A stretch of 64,000 nt of DNA, from positions 62,001 to 126,000 of the forward strand of contig DLHJ01000012.1 of NCBI GenBank assembly GCA_002483145.1, written 5' to 3'. The stretch is from Cellvibrio sp. UBA7671 (GTDB taxonomy: Bacteria > Pseudomonadota > Gammaproteobacteria > Pseudomonadales > Cellvibrionaceae). The notes under the pieces are model-generated. The model had not been told where the DNA came from, ran no database searches, and worked only from the letters and a program-made list of their open reading frames with translations. This document shows positions 35,384 through 44,060 of this stretch, piece after piece. The position numbers and the translations under genes were made by a program. Within the stretch, counting starts at the first letter, position 1. Each line of letters opens with the position of its first letter.

Positions 35384-35436
35384 GCCAATAAGTTTCGTTA
35401 TGAAAGTTATTGTAGCCTTTCGAAACTTATTGGCAA
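35384..35436 (-). promoter_or_regulatory. glmR promoter with embedded inverted-repeat operator
   Basis: On the minus strand, -35 TTGCCA (35436-35431) and -10 TACAAT (35414-35409) are 16 bp apart. Exact 14-bp arms GCCAATAAGTTTCG (35384-35397) and CGAAACTTATTGGC (35421-35434) flank and overlap it. TTTCG/CGAAA is a core seen in DeoR-family operators. Binding here would block the polymerase, which suggests autorepression by GlmR. Confidence 0.7.
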
Positions 35437-35466
35437 GGTTTATTTGGTTAAAAAAGCAACTTGGCG

Positions 35467-36696
35467 CTAGAAGAACAGGCGTGCCAAGGGCATGCCCACC
35501 TGCCCAAAATCCCAGAATTCTTCGACATTGGCGTTGATCATGACGGCAACCACCATATTTCGCTCCGGAATTACCATCAGCCAACTTTGGCTACCACGCG
35601 AAACACCGCCGTGATTGGCATTTTTGATGATCCCTTTGCCATCGTCATACTCTGCCCAACGCCAACCGAGCGCATACTTTTGCGGATTGATTGAGCCATC
35701 TGATAATGATTGGGGTTGCCAGAAAAGCGCGCGGGTTTTCGGTGCGATAAAGTCATCATTCAGCCAGGCTGATCCCAGCTTGGCCATATCGGAAGGTGTG
35801 GAGATGAATCCCCCGCCCGCGAGCCTATGGCTTAAATCGACCGTTTGCCACACGCGAAATGCGGAGTGTTTGCCATCTCTATTCCAGTAGAAGGTCGCCA
35901 GAGAATTGGGTTGCGAAAGCTCGTATTCAGCGCCGGTGGAATCCATGCCCAGCGGCGTAAAAATATGGTGACGCATGGCGCTAAGAAACGGCTCTCGCAC
36001 AACAGCCTCAAGCACCACACTCTGCAATACCGTGTTGAAACTGGTGTAGTGAAATTGGCTGCCCGGTGTAAATAGCAGCGCTGTATCATCAAACACTTCC
36101 AACGATTCACGCACGGATGTGTAGCGTTTATCGAGCTTGAATAAATAATACATTCCCCACAGATCGCCATAGTTATCCAAATAATCCGGTAAACCGCTGG
36201 AGTGGGATGCCAGTTGCCGCGGTGTAATTTTATTCCAGTGCGGATTGGGCAGATTAGGAGCGTAATGTGCGATGGGTTTATCCAATTCGATTTTTCCATC
36301 TTGAAACAATTTGGCTAGTAGCGTTGCCGTCACTGCTTTAGACGTGCTGCCAATCCGGAATTGTGTTCTATCGGTTGCAGGTATTTGTTGTTCGATATTT
36401 TCCCAACCCACTGCACCCGTCCAAACGATTTTTCCGTCCACCGCGACTGCGGCGGAGATTGCCGGTGCGTGAATTTCTTCCCGATGTTGCGCCAATAATT
36501 GCAACGCGGCGGTGGCTTGCGGATGAGCAGAAAATGCCGTTGTTTGAGGATAAGCATCCGGTGCCGCTATATCGGCTGGGAACCACATAGGCACCTTGCC
36601 TTCATAGGCAAGGAATTGGTAAATCGGGGCGGCAAACCAAATAAATGCCATCGCACCGGCGAGCAGGCTGATTTTTTTGTAGGAAATATTGCGCAT
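35467..36696 (-). CDS. serine hydrolase of the beta-lactamase / class C PBP superfamily
   Basis: This 409-residue protein has one N-terminal hydrophobic segment (signal anchor, about 8-30), so it is probably periplasmic. Ser117-Thr-Ser-Lys120 (GSTSKAVTATLL) is the SxxK nucleophile motif, HSSGLPDYLDNYGDL is a family landmark, FHYTSFNTVLQ is in the place of the YxN motif and NHGGVSRGSQS holds the KTG-equivalent HxG. Such proteins may be esterases, D-aminopeptidases or PBP-like enzymes; beta-lactam hydrolysis is not implied. The gene follows an AraC-type regulator and has a two-arm inverted repeat just before its start. Confidence 0.82.
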   Translation of the reverse strand: MRNISYKKISLLAGAMAFIWFAAPIYQFLAYEGKVPMWFPADIAAPDAYPQTTAFSAHPQATAALQLLAQHREEIHAPAISAAVAVDGKIVWTGAVGWENIEQQIPATDRTQFRIGSTSKAVTATLLAKLFQDGKIELDKPIAHYAPNLPNPHWNKITPRQLASHSSGLPDYLDNYGDLWGMYYLFKLDKRYTSVRESLEVFDDTALLFTPGSQFHYTSFNTVLQSVVLEAVVREPFLSAMRHHIFTPLGMDSTGAEYELSQPNSLATFYWNRDGKHSAFRVWQTVDLSHRLAGGGFISTPSDMAKLGSAWLNDDFIAPKTRALFWQPQSLSDGSINPQKYALGWRWAEYDDGKGIIKNANHGGVSRGSQSWLMVIPERNMVVAVMINANVEEFWDFGQVGMPLARLFF

Positions 36697-36700
36697 TGTT

Positions 36701-36743
36701 TTTCACCATCGTGTGTTTATCAAAAACACGCACTTTGGTGAAA
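36701..36743 (-). promoter_or_regulatory. nested inverted repeat upstream of the serine hydrolase
   Basis: Outer arms TTTCACC (36701-36707) and GGTGAAA (36737-36743) enclose an inner pair, GTGTTT and AAACAC. The structure ends only 5 bp from the start codon at 36696. It could be an operator, perhaps for the neighbouring AraC-type protein, or an RNA hairpin that hides the ribosome site. No -10/-35 pair could be fixed. Confidence 0.4.
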
Positions 36744-36813
36744 GATTTGGAAATTGGCTTAGCAAAATCAAAAAAAGCTGATCAATTTTAAAATTGACCA
36801 GCAATATTCAATA

Positions 36814-37896
36814 TTATTCAGGTGAATTCGACTGTTGCGCTGTAGTTCGATAAACCGTCGGCGTAGTGCCCACAATGTCTTTAAACGCTCGATTAAAAGA
36901 GGCGATGGAGCCGAAACCTATATCCAGCGCAATTGTGAGTACCGGTAATGACGTTTCCACCAAGCGTTTGCGCGCCGCCTCGATTCGGTAGTGATTCAGG
37001 AATGCGTTGAAGTTGGTGTAACCCAGCAATTGGTTGATCAGTTTACGCAGATGATGTTCCGGGCATTCCAATTGTTCGGCCAGTTTGCTGATGGTGAGAT
37101 CGGGTTGCAGGTAACCTGCATCGTCAATAAAACAGTGCAACTTTTTAGCAAGTGCATTTTCTTGCAGGACTAAACGTGAGTAACGCTGTGCATCCTGTGT
37201 TGTATCTGATACGGATGCGGGTTCTGGTTTTATCGATAACGCATGAAAAAATAACAGCCCCGCCGTCACACTAGTGCCAAGCAAACAAATAGAGGCGTTC
37301 ATCAACATAAAAATCTGGTGGCGATTCAAGCGGGTATTACTGAGTTCAACTAGATCTAACATCAGAAAAAATAATCCGACTAACAATACAAACCAAAAAC
37401 GCGCAACACGCCGCTGCTCTACCAAATCATTACGCCAGGTCAGCATCACGCTTGCCAAAAGATGCACAATAAATATCAAGGCAATGACATGACTTGCCAT
37501 TTGGAGATAGCCGCCACCGCCACGAATCAAGAAAACATAAATATAAAAACAGGCCAACAGCACCAAGGTTGCTTTTCCAAAAATCGGCCAGCGCTGTAAA
37601 TTGAATTCATCATCAAATAATTGTTTGCCGTACAACCACAAAAAAACTGGCATGGTGTGGGTAAACATCAACAGAATGCTGCGAATAAAACCCTGTGGGC
37701 GCGGTGAGTAAGGCGCGGTCAACAATAAATAAGCAGCAACACCCAGCGCCAACATCAACGGAATAATCTGCGCGCGAAAAGTAGATTGCGTGCGATAGGG
37801 TTTATAAAAAAGATACGCGATCAATAGCAGCAACTGACCTATACAGGCGTAGCGGATAAAAAAATCTATATGGGAGATAACACTGGTTTCTATCAC
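36814..37896 (-). CDS. membrane-bound AraC-family transcriptional regulator
   Basis: This 360-residue protein has an N-terminal membrane part with about seven hydrophobic helices (about 10-230; LLLLIAYLF, MLALGVAAYLLLTA, VLLACFYIYVFLI, FVLLVGLFFLMLDLV). A C-terminal AraC helix-turn-helix pair follows (about 260-350). The DNA-binding motif includes KLAEQLECPEHHLRKLIN and the second helix region ALDIGFGSIASFNRAFKDIVGTTPTVYR. Such 7TM-AraC proteins sense extracellular or membrane signals directly. It lies 117 bp upstream of the serine hydrolase on the same strand, which is its likeliest target. Confidence 0.88.
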   Translation of the reverse strand: MIETSVISHIDFFIRYACIGQLLLLIAYLFYKPYRTQSTFRAQIIPLMLALGVAAYLLLTAPYSPRPQGFIRSILLMFTHTMPVFLWLYGKQLFDDEFNLQRWPIFGKATLVLLACFYIYVFLIRGGGGYLQMASHVIALIFIVHLLASVMLTWRNDLVEQRRVARFWFVLLVGLFFLMLDLVELSNTRLNRHQIFMLMNASICLLGTSVTAGLLFFHALSIKPEPASVSDTTQDAQRYSRLVLQENALAKKLHCFIDDAGYLQPDLTISKLAEQLECPEHHLRKLINQLLGYTNFNAFLNHYRIEAARKRLVETSLPVLTIALDIGFGSIASFNRAFKDIVGTTPTVYRTTAQQSNSPE

Positions 37897-37948
37897 ATCA
37901 GCCCTGAGTAAAGAATCAAAATACCGGGCAGTGATTATGCGGGGAGTT

Positions 37949-37970
37949 GGAGGGCATTGGTATGCCCTCC
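37949..37970. other. strong hairpin downstream of the GH9 gene
   Basis: A 9-bp perfect stem (GGAGGGCAT / ATGCCCTCC) with a 4-nt loop lies 20 bp after the GH9 stop, ahead of the AraC gene on the minus strand. There is no U-run, so it is not a classic terminator. It may protect the GH9 mRNA 3' end. Confidence 0.5.
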
Positions 37971-37990
37971 GTAAACTGACGGGAGATTAA

Positions 37991-40042
37991 TCAATTCACA
38001 AACTTGGACAACAAGCGGATATAAGCGACCTGATAGTCGTTATGGTTCTCGGTGATCTGCCACGAATTGAGCGGCCAGCTTGTATTAAAGTCCAGATAGG
38101 CTTTCATCGCCGGTTGGCCTTTGGGTGGATTGGGCGCGGCAGCGCCACAACCGGCATTCGGGCTACCCGAAGTGCAATTGCCGTCCCAATCGTAAGAAGG
38201 GTTGGGACCGCCCACTAAAAACCCTGGCGCCGGACCGTAGGTAGAGCTTCCAACACGATCCCAGAGCGCACTGCCATTGGTAAACCAGGAGTGGTAGAAC
38301 TCGTTGACGGAGCGGTGCACACCGAGGCTGTACATATTGGACAGGTAGACCATGCCTTGCGGGTTAACACCGTGGATGTAGTTGAGGTAAGCCACTGCAG
38401 CGTTGCGCACTTCGGCGGTATCTGTGCCGCTGATGTTGTAATCGATCAGGTTGTTAAACGTCAGCCCCTTGCGCGAAATAGTGCGGTTGCTGCCCCAGGT
38501 GAAGTTGCTGGTGCCGATATAGGCGCGATAGGGATCTTCGCCATTACGCACCGCAGGCCAATTGTGATTGGCGTTGAACGCCGACTGGTATTGGCTTTTC
38601 AGGGTGTTGGCGATAGCGCTCGTGGCGTCCGGTAAATTGGCGTAATAGAGCCAGGCCGTTAACTCTGGCTCGCCCCAGACATCTACCCAATTGGTCGCGT
38701 TATTGGCATTGGCATCGACATGGTCGCGATAGGTTGAAGCGCCGGTCGCTGCAAACAGGTAGATCGCAGCGGTGGTTTTTTTCGTTGCACGCCCGGCATC
38801 ATCAACTTCCTGCTGGCCAGCCCCCAAGCCCGCCGATGTGCCTTCGTTATTGCGGAAGGTGATATTGGGGTTGGCCACTGACCAAACCCAGGCTTTTTCG
38901 GCGCGGGATTTCAGATCAGCAGCGTAAGTATTCAGCTCAGGGTTATCCAAACTAGTCAGGATTTTACTGCCGAGCGCAAATGCACCCGCGCTAGTCAGTG
39001 TCGCTGAGGTGCTGGCCGGGCCGTAATAGCTGGGGCCGGTCGCTGCAGACGGCGGGCTGGCATGAGCAAGGCCGAGAATGGACAACACAGAACCATCGGC
39101 ATTCTGCATTTTCTTCAGCCAATCAAAACCCCATTTGATCTCGTCGATAATATCGGGGATGCCATTGCCAGATTCGGGGATGTTGTAGTCATCTGTCCAC
39201 ACCGTCGGGTTTTCCGCATAGGCGTGGAGCAGGGCGACCAGATAATAGGCGTGCCAATTGGTGTACTTATTGTAATCGCCCGCGTCATACCAACCGCCGG
39301 ATAAGTCTTTTTCCGTTGCGGCGTTATTTTTGTCACTAAACAGGCGCGCGTTTTTATCTTGCCCCGCACCTATGTGGCTTGCGCCATCCGTCCAACCCGT
39401 TTCGGCAAACGGCGCTTGTTTGGCAAAACCGGCGCGCTGGTAAAAGAAGCTGCGCATGGCGTGTTTCAGCACGGGTTTATAAATATCAGCCCCGATTTTA
39501 AAGCCGGGTGAGCGCACATTTTTTTCCACATCCACCACCGCGTACGTGCCTGGAGTAGTGACGCTGGAGAAGTCGAACCACCAGGCTCTATCGCCGGCGG
39601 CTTCAAAGGTTGCACCGGATTTCCAACTCACCGCGCTGCCACTGAGCACCACCGTGTTGGTATCCAGATTGATTAGCTGGTAAGTCGCACCGGGAGTAAA
39701 GCTGAGCGCCGCGTCGTAACCGGTTTGCGGATCGCGAACTACCGCGATTTTCTTCGCATCAGGCAGATAGCCAAACTGATCTACCACAATAAAGGCACTA
39801 ATCGTTGGCGCTCCGCTGGCGACAGAACTGGCGGCAACTGATGCAATTGAACTGGCAACCGGAGTTGATGAAGCAGCAAGGGAAGAAGCTCCCATCGACG
39901 ATGGCGCCACACTACTGGCAGGAGCTGCTGAGGAAGCCGCTTTGGATGCTGGCGTTGATCCGCCACCCCCTCCACCTCCTCCACCGCAGGCCGTTATTAA
40001 TCCACTTAGGGTAACCGTCAGAAGTAGTTTGGACGTATTCAT
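37991..40042 (-). CDS. GH9 endoglucanase, lipoprotein with Ser/Ala linker
   Basis: This 683-residue secreted lipoprotein has a signal peptide ending in a lipobox (GLITAC, Cys19), so it should be anchored in the outer membrane. A Gly run (20-27) and a Ser/Ala/Pro linker (28-77) follow. Next are a CelD_N Ig-like domain (about 78-180; VVDQFGYLPDAKKIAVV) and a GH9 catalytic domain (about 185-670). GGWYDAGDYNKY gives Asp252 and Asp255, and the C-terminal TENHNDYQVAY gives Glu664 as likely proton donor; HRSVNEF carries the substrate-binding His. The enzyme cleaves beta-1,4-glucan internally. It has no carbohydrate-binding module. Retention at the cell surface suggests action on oligosaccharides or short chains. 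Confidence 0.93.
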   Translation of the reverse strand: MNTSKLLLTVTLSGLITACGGGGGGGGGSTPASKAASSAAPASSVAPSSMGASSLAASSTPVASSIASVAASSVASGAPTISAFIVVDQFGYLPDAKKIAVVRDPQTGYDAALSFTPGATYQLINLDTNTVVLSGSAVSWKSGATFEAAGDRAWWFDFSSVTTPGTYAVVDVEKNVRSPGFKIGADIYKPVLKHAMRSFFYQRAGFAKQAPFAETGWTDGASHIGAGQDKNARLFSDKNNAATEKDLSGGWYDAGDYNKYTNWHAYYLVALLHAYAENPTVWTDDYNIPESGNGIPDIIDEIKWGFDWLKKMQNADGSVLSILGLAHASPPSAATGPSYYGPASTSATLTSAGAFALGSKILTSLDNPELNTYAADLKSRAEKAWVWSVANPNITFRNNEGTSAGLGAGQQEVDDAGRATKKTTAAIYLFAATGASTYRDHVDANANNATNWVDVWGEPELTAWLYYANLPDATSAIANTLKSQYQSAFNANHNWPAVRNGEDPYRAYIGTSNFTWGSNRTISRKGLTFNNLIDYNISGTDTAEVRNAAVAYLNYIHGVNPQGMVYLSNMYSLGVHRSVNEFYHSWFTNGSALWDRVGSSTYGPAPGFLVGGPNPSYDWDGNCTSGSPNAGCGAAAPNPPKGQPAMKAYLDFNTSWPLNSWQITENHNDYQVAYIRLLSKFVN

Positions 40043-40172
40043 AAATCGCTCTTATTAATTATCTGATTTAATTAGCGATACTACCGCTTAGGCGGTTTCT
40101 ATACATCATTTTCTTGTTATCTTTTTAGATCTTTACCTTTGTACCACGCTGGTCGATTGAGTTTTCGCCCAT

Positions 40173-40200
40173 AAAAAACCCAGCGCAAGGCTGGGCTTTT
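40173..40200 (-). terminator. rho-independent terminator after the PEP-CTERM-like gene
   Basis: Stem CCCAGC (40179-40184) / GCTGGG (40190-40195) with a 5-nt loop. On the minus strand it is followed by TTTTTT. It lies 20 bp after the stop of the gene at 40220 and ahead of the GH9 leader. Confidence 0.8.
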
Positions 40201-40219
40201 GACTAACTGATCTAAATTA

Positions 40220-40828
40220 TTATTTTTTTCTGATTAGCGAACACTTCAGCATCACAGCAAACAATCCTGCTAAAAGGAGCAACAATGACGATGATTCCGG
40301 GACAGGTACTTGACCCCCATTAATCGTGAACTTGTATGTTTCTCCGTGGTAGAGACCGTTAAGTCCAATAAGGATTTCATTGTTAGTGAAATCGAGGATA
40401 TTAACGTTATCCACACCTATCAGCTCTCTGACATCACAAGAGAAACCCGTAGATACACATGAATAGCCTGTTAGCGCGAGGCTCTGAACGGGAACACCCC
40501 AATCCAGATCAGTAAAACTAAACTTCAATACGCTATAGACGCTATCGCTCATACGAACATTTGCCCAGTCTGATGAGCCCATGATGTTCAGTACTAGCGA
40601 GTCGCTGTCAAAATCCACGTTGAAATTCCAGATAGAATTAAATACGTCGGTGTAAGTTCCCGTAAACTCGGTATTGCTATCAACAACTGCGTTTGATGAA
40701 AATTGTTGATCAATATTTCCACCAAAATCATTTTGGATTTCTCCGTTTATGGTGTCGCTGATCAGGCTGGCATGAGCCGATAGAGATACGCAAAAACTCA
40801 ACGCTATTAACGAAATCAATTTTTTCAT
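40220..40828 (-). CDS. exported protein with PEP-CTERM-like sorting signal
   Basis: This 202-residue protein has a signal peptide (about 1-21, ending SAHA). The mature part is an unrecognised, acidic, strand-rich domain with one Cys pair (YSCVSTGFSC). It ends VPVPESSSLLLLLAGLFAVMLKCSLIRKK: a PEP-like motif (here P-E-S instead of P-E-P), a hydrophobic helix and basic residues, the layout of a PEP-CTERM signal cut by exosortase. No exosortase gene lies in this window. PEP-CTERM proteins are usually linked to exopolysaccharide or surface display. A separate terminator follows. Confidence 0.75.
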   Translation of the reverse strand: MKKLISLIALSFCVSLSAHASLISDTINGEIQNDFGGNIDQQFSSNAVVDSNTEFTGTYTDVFNSIWNFNVDFDSDSLVLNIMGSSDWANVRMSDSVYSVLKFSFTDLDWGVPVQSLALTGYSCVSTGFSCDVRELIGVDNVNILDFTNNEILIGLNGLYHGETYKFTINGGQVPVPESSSLLLLLAGLFAVMLKCSLIRKK

Positions 40829-40982
40829 TAGTAATAATCCTTAGTTTTCAATTATTTAAAAATGCCACTTCATCATGTCCTGTGGCGCCTCATACTATAC
40901 CCGGTTGCCCTCTGATCGACTATCGCACGACAGCATTTTTCCCCAACAGGTACGGTAGAAATTACAGTATGCACGTCGCTTT

Positions 40983-42005
40983 CTATTCCACATTCGCCAC
41001 AATAAATTCCAGAATCTGTTTTGCTGTGGTGACATTATCCAGCTCGGTGTAAAGCGAACCATCCCTACCGGAATGATGTCCATGGCCGACCAGGTTAAAT
41101 AGATGCTGACCCGGTTTTTGTGAATCAATAATCGATTCATAAATCAGCGAAGGCTGGCCTGATGAACCTGTACCAGAATAAATTGCATCATCAGGAAAAC
41201 GGGTCTTGCTGTAGAAGTCGTTAAAATCATAGGTGCGATTAACCTCAACCATTAATTTGTAGCGCCCCATACGCGGTGCAGACATAGTGACTTGATAATC
41301 CACTTTCGGCGTAGCGGCGGCGATGCCGTCCAAATCCGAATTGTGTTGATCAGGGGTGTAAAGTCCGTCAACCGATTTAATGCCACGTTTATGGCTCCAG
41401 TAGGGCAAGGCCTCCGGACGGCGCACTACATCAATCGCCGGATCTTTTGAGCGGTAACTGGAATCGGACGTTTTGCCAGTGATGTACAGCGTATCGATAT
41501 ATTTGCCTTCCAGCGTTTCCATCCACACCACAATTTGCGGCGTGCTGGTGTAAGTCAAACTCAAAAATAGCTCTTGAGGTGCAGAGTGATACTCTCGGCC
41601 TGCTTTAAAAAACACATGCAATTTTGGGGCAGCGGGATCAGCACTTAAATCGATGAGTGTGTATTCGCGTTTATCCTGCTCAGCGGATTTTTTCAGGTTG
41701 TAACCAAAGGTCGCAACCGATGAGACCGGCGGCAAATTAAAAATCAGCCCCATCACCAGCGGGACTATGCCCGCAATCGCCAAACCCATCGACCATTTTC
41801 CCGGACGTTTTTGCATATGATTTTTGTAAGTTTTTGCATTGTGTTTAATGTGCAACACAATGCAAACCAGAAATAGCACCGCGCCCCAGATATGCAGTGA
41901 GCCGACAAAATAATTGTAAGGTGTTGCGTACAAAAGCACGCCAGTAATCAGCAATACGGCAAAGGCAACGGATAAGGTAATGGTGGAAATAGTGCGTAAG
42001 TTCAT
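40983..42005 (-). CDS. membrane protein: DUF4405-like cytochrome b part plus DUF2271-like domain
   Basis: This 340-residue protein has an N-terminal membrane part with three hydrophobic helices (about 8-30, 35-58, 75-97). Histidines in and after helix 2 (SLHIWGAVLFLVCIVLHIKHN) could hold heme. The periplasmic C-terminal part (from about 115) has QIVVWMETLEGKYIDTLYITG and YSHKRG-type sequence like DUF2271 proteins, ending in HHSGRDGSLYTELDN. PepSY/DUF2271-type modules occur in flavin and iron reductases, so an electron-transfer role is plausible but unproved. A gene for a second membrane protein lies 49 bp upstream. Confidence 0.6.
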   Translation of the reverse strand: MNLRTISTITLSVAFAVLLITGVLLYATPYNYFVGSLHIWGAVLFLVCIVLHIKHNAKTYKNHMQKRPGKWSMGLAIAGIVPLVMGLIFNLPPVSSVATFGYNLKKSAEQDKREYTLIDLSADPAAPKLHVFFKAGREYHSAPQELFLSLTYTSTPQIVVWMETLEGKYIDTLYITGKTSDSSYRSKDPAIDVVRRPEALPYWSHKRGIKSVDGLYTPDQHNSDLDGIAAATPKVDYQVTMSAPRMGRYKLMVEVNRTYDFNDFYSKTRFPDDAIYSGTGSSGQPSLIYESIIDSQKPGQHLFNLVGHGHHSGRDGSLYTELDNVTTAKQILEFIVANVE

Positions 42006-42054
42006 AATATCTTCCAGCTGGATTTTTCAATGTAATTTGTGCGATGACAATCAA

Positions 42055-42639
42055 TTAGGACTGGAAACGTCTCACTAAAAAGCCAATCACGCTGATTAAC
42101 AATCCGACAATTGCCCAGAGGTAGGCCAGTATAAAAATGGCAAATTTAATTACTGCAGAACTGGAATAGGGATACACCAACCAATCAGCAAAACCTTGTG
42201 AATCGGCGATAAAAAAGAACGAAACCAGATTTTCCACCGCATCAAACAATGCAGCTGTCGGCGCGATAAATACCATCACCCACGCCAAATCCTTTAGCCA
42301 TTTCACATTCGGCAAGCTGCGGTAGACCGCTGTCATCAGCGCAAAAAACGACACAAATACCGTCACCATAAACAGATAATCTGCCATCTGTACCCAAAAA
42401 TAATCCTCCAGTGTTCCCTTGCTAATGAGCACTGCGTAATAGCCTTTGAGTTCTTCCGCATTAAAGGTGGTTTGGCCAATATAAAAAGGGACAGGAAATT
42501 GGCTATCAACATAAAGCCCGTCCAACCACACCTGAGTTAACTGACGGATGACAACCAACACTATGGCAATACACCACCATTGCAGTGGCGTTAACGATTG
42601 AGCAAGTCTTGTAGCGAAATGGGTAAGGGTATTGAACAT
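42055..42639 (-). CDS. four-to-five-helix membrane protein of unknown function
   Basis: This 194-residue protein has hydrophobic helices at about 20-37, 78-105, 115-140 and 160-187. The loop after helix 1 (WLDGLYVDSQFPVPFYIGQTTFNAEELKGYY) looks extracytoplasmic. No domain is recognised. Closeness to the DUF4405-like gene (49 bp) suggests they are co-transcribed and work together, perhaps in redox or envelope stress. Confidence 0.6.
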   Translation of the reverse strand: MFNTLTHFATRLAQSLTPLQWWCIAIVLVVIRQLTQVWLDGLYVDSQFPVPFYIGQTTFNAEELKGYYAVLISKGTLEDYFWVQMADYLFMVTVFVSFFALMTAVYRSLPNVKWLKDLAWVMVFIAPTAALFDAVENLVSFFFIADSQGFADWLVYPYSSSAVIKFAIFILAYLWAIVGLLISVIGFLVRRFQS

Positions 42640-42676
42640 GATGAATACCGTTTAATTTTTATGTGGCTGTGGACTG

Positions 42677-42698
42677 ACCGGGAGGCATTACTCCCGGT
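42677..42698. other. perfect hairpin between the Spy-like and membrane-protein genes
   Basis: Arms ACCGGGAG and CTCCCGGT form an 8-bp stem with a 6-nt loop (GCATTA) about 37 bp after the stop of the gene at 42735. On the minus strand it is followed by only a weak T-rich stretch. It may be a transcript end or mRNA stabiliser. Confidence 0.45.
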
Positions 42699-42734
42699 AT
42701 GTAATGAATCACCAAACGATGCAGTAGTAGAGGT

Positions 42735-43220
42735 TTACGCGTTTAATGTTTGTTGCTGCAATTGCTGGCGCAGTTGCATCAATTCGCTATCAAAGGTCTT
42801 GCGGATTTCCTGCCGCAAGGATTCAGGCAGTGGTGATGCGGGAACTTGCTGAAGTGATTGTGGTTGGCTGTATGAAAATGTCATGAAGCCGAATTTTTTG
42901 GTTTTGGCCCATTCAGCAAATGACTGTTTGAATTGCCTCAATTCTTCCGGCGTTAAGAGCGCGGCTAATTCCGCTTCTTTTTGCGCAAGAAATTCCGGAA
43001 TTTTTTCGCTTTGGTTGGTGAAGTAGAGCTTGGGCACTTCGCGGTATGAGTCGAGGATAGCCGACATTTTTTCGGCACGTTCGGCATCCAGATTTAACTC
43101 AGCAACAAAACGCTGATGGCCATTGCCCCAGTTAGCTTCGCCGCTCCAATCTTTTGCACCAACAAACGATGCACAGGCGATACTGCCAACAATCAAACCG
43201 GTGATAATTAACTTTTTCAT
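42735..43220 (-). CDS. periplasmic Spy/CpxP-like protein
   Basis: This 161-residue protein has a signal peptide (about 1-23, ACASFVGA-KD). The mature part is helical: LNLDAERAEKMSAILDSYREV resembles the LTxxQ-type helix of Spy/CpxP proteins, and LLTPEELRQFKQSFAEW repeats the idea. A Gln-rich amphipathic tail ends it. Spy is a chaperone controlled by BaeSR in E. coli, and a BaeSR-like pair lies directly upstream here. The Spy call is by pattern and neighbourhood, not by strong similarity. Confidence 0.6.
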   Translation of the reverse strand: MKKLIITGLIVGSIACASFVGAKDWSGEANWGNGHQRFVAELNLDAERAEKMSAILDSYREVPKLYFTNQSEKIPEFLAQKEAELAALLTPEELRQFKQSFAEWAKTKKFGFMTFSYSQPQSLQQVPASPLPESLRQEIRKTFDSELMQLRQQLQQQTLNA

Positions 43221-43346
43221 AACTTTGTTCCTCTGTGGTTGTGGTCTACAAGTGCCAATGTAGGCCTCAAATGAGGAAGCAAAATGTGTGAATTGTGAAT
43301 GAATTGTGTCTTTTGCGCGGGTAGGGCGGTGCGCTGGTTTGCTCGG

Positions 43347-44030
43347 CTAGGGCGCTTCGTATTTGTAACCGGCACCGTAGACTGAGCGGATCAACTCAAC
43401 CTGATCATTGGCATCGTTGAGCTTTTTGCGCAATTTTTTGATGTGCCCATCTACTGTCCTGTCACCCACGATGCGGTAGTCCTGATAGATATTGTCGAGG
43501 ATATACTGGCGGGAAAATATTCTGCCGGGTTGGGAATAGAGCAGGGAAAATAATTGAAATTCCACGTTGGTCAATTCAACCACCTGATTGAAAACTCGCA
43601 GGCTCATGCTCTGCTCATCAACAACAACCGGCGCTGAAACAACAGAATGTTGTGGTGTGTGAAGGCTGCGGCGCAACACTGCCTTAACGCGCGCGACCAC
43701 TTCACGCGCGCTAAAAGGTTTGCACACATAATCGTCCGCACCCAACTCAAGCCCCAATAACCGGTCAATTTCTTCTACTTTGGCAGTCATCATAATAATT
43801 GGCACCGCCGAGTGTTGGCGCTGGTGCTTACAAATTTCCAAACCATCCATACCGGGCAACATCAAATCCAACAAAATTAATGCAGGTTCATTTTGCTGCA
43901 ACCAGCGATGCGCTTCATCGCCGCGATTAAATACAATTGTTTGGAAGTTGCTGGCGTTCAGATACTCCACCATCAATTTTGCCAAATCAACTTCATCTTC
44001 AACCAAACAAATCAATGGTGATGTTTGCAT
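43347..44030 (-). CDS. OmpR-family response regulator, BaeR-like
   Basis: This 227-residue regulator has a receiver domain (about 1-120) with acidic residues in CLVEDEVD, the phospho-acceptor Asp in LILLDLMLPGMDGLE and Lys in DYVCKPFS. A C-terminal winged helix follows (VVELTNVEFQLFSLLYSQPGRIFSR ... GDRTVDGHIKKLRKKL ... VYGAGYKYEAP). The stretch EEIDRLLGLELGADDYVCKP is very close to E. coli BaeR. Together with the kinase 30 bp upstream it forms an envelope-stress type system, with the Spy-like gene as likely target. Confidence 0.88.
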   Translation of the reverse strand: MQTSPLICLVEDEVDLAKLMVEYLNASNFQTIVFNRGDEAHRWLQQNEPALILLDLMLPGMDGLEICKHQRQHSAVPIIMMTAKVEEIDRLLGLELGADDYVCKPFSAREVVARVKAVLRRSLHTPQHSVVSAPVVVDEQSMSLRVFNQVVELTNVEFQLFSLLYSQPGRIFSRQYILDNIYQDYRIVGDRTVDGHIKKLRKKLNDANDQVELIRSVYGAGYKYEAP

Positions 44031-44060
44031 CTTTACATCCTTAATAAACGCGATGGATAT

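Noticed and set aside
35375-35584. N-terminal extension of GlmR
   Set aside because: It would run through a good promoter/operator. The helix-turn-helix start at 35374 matches the family.
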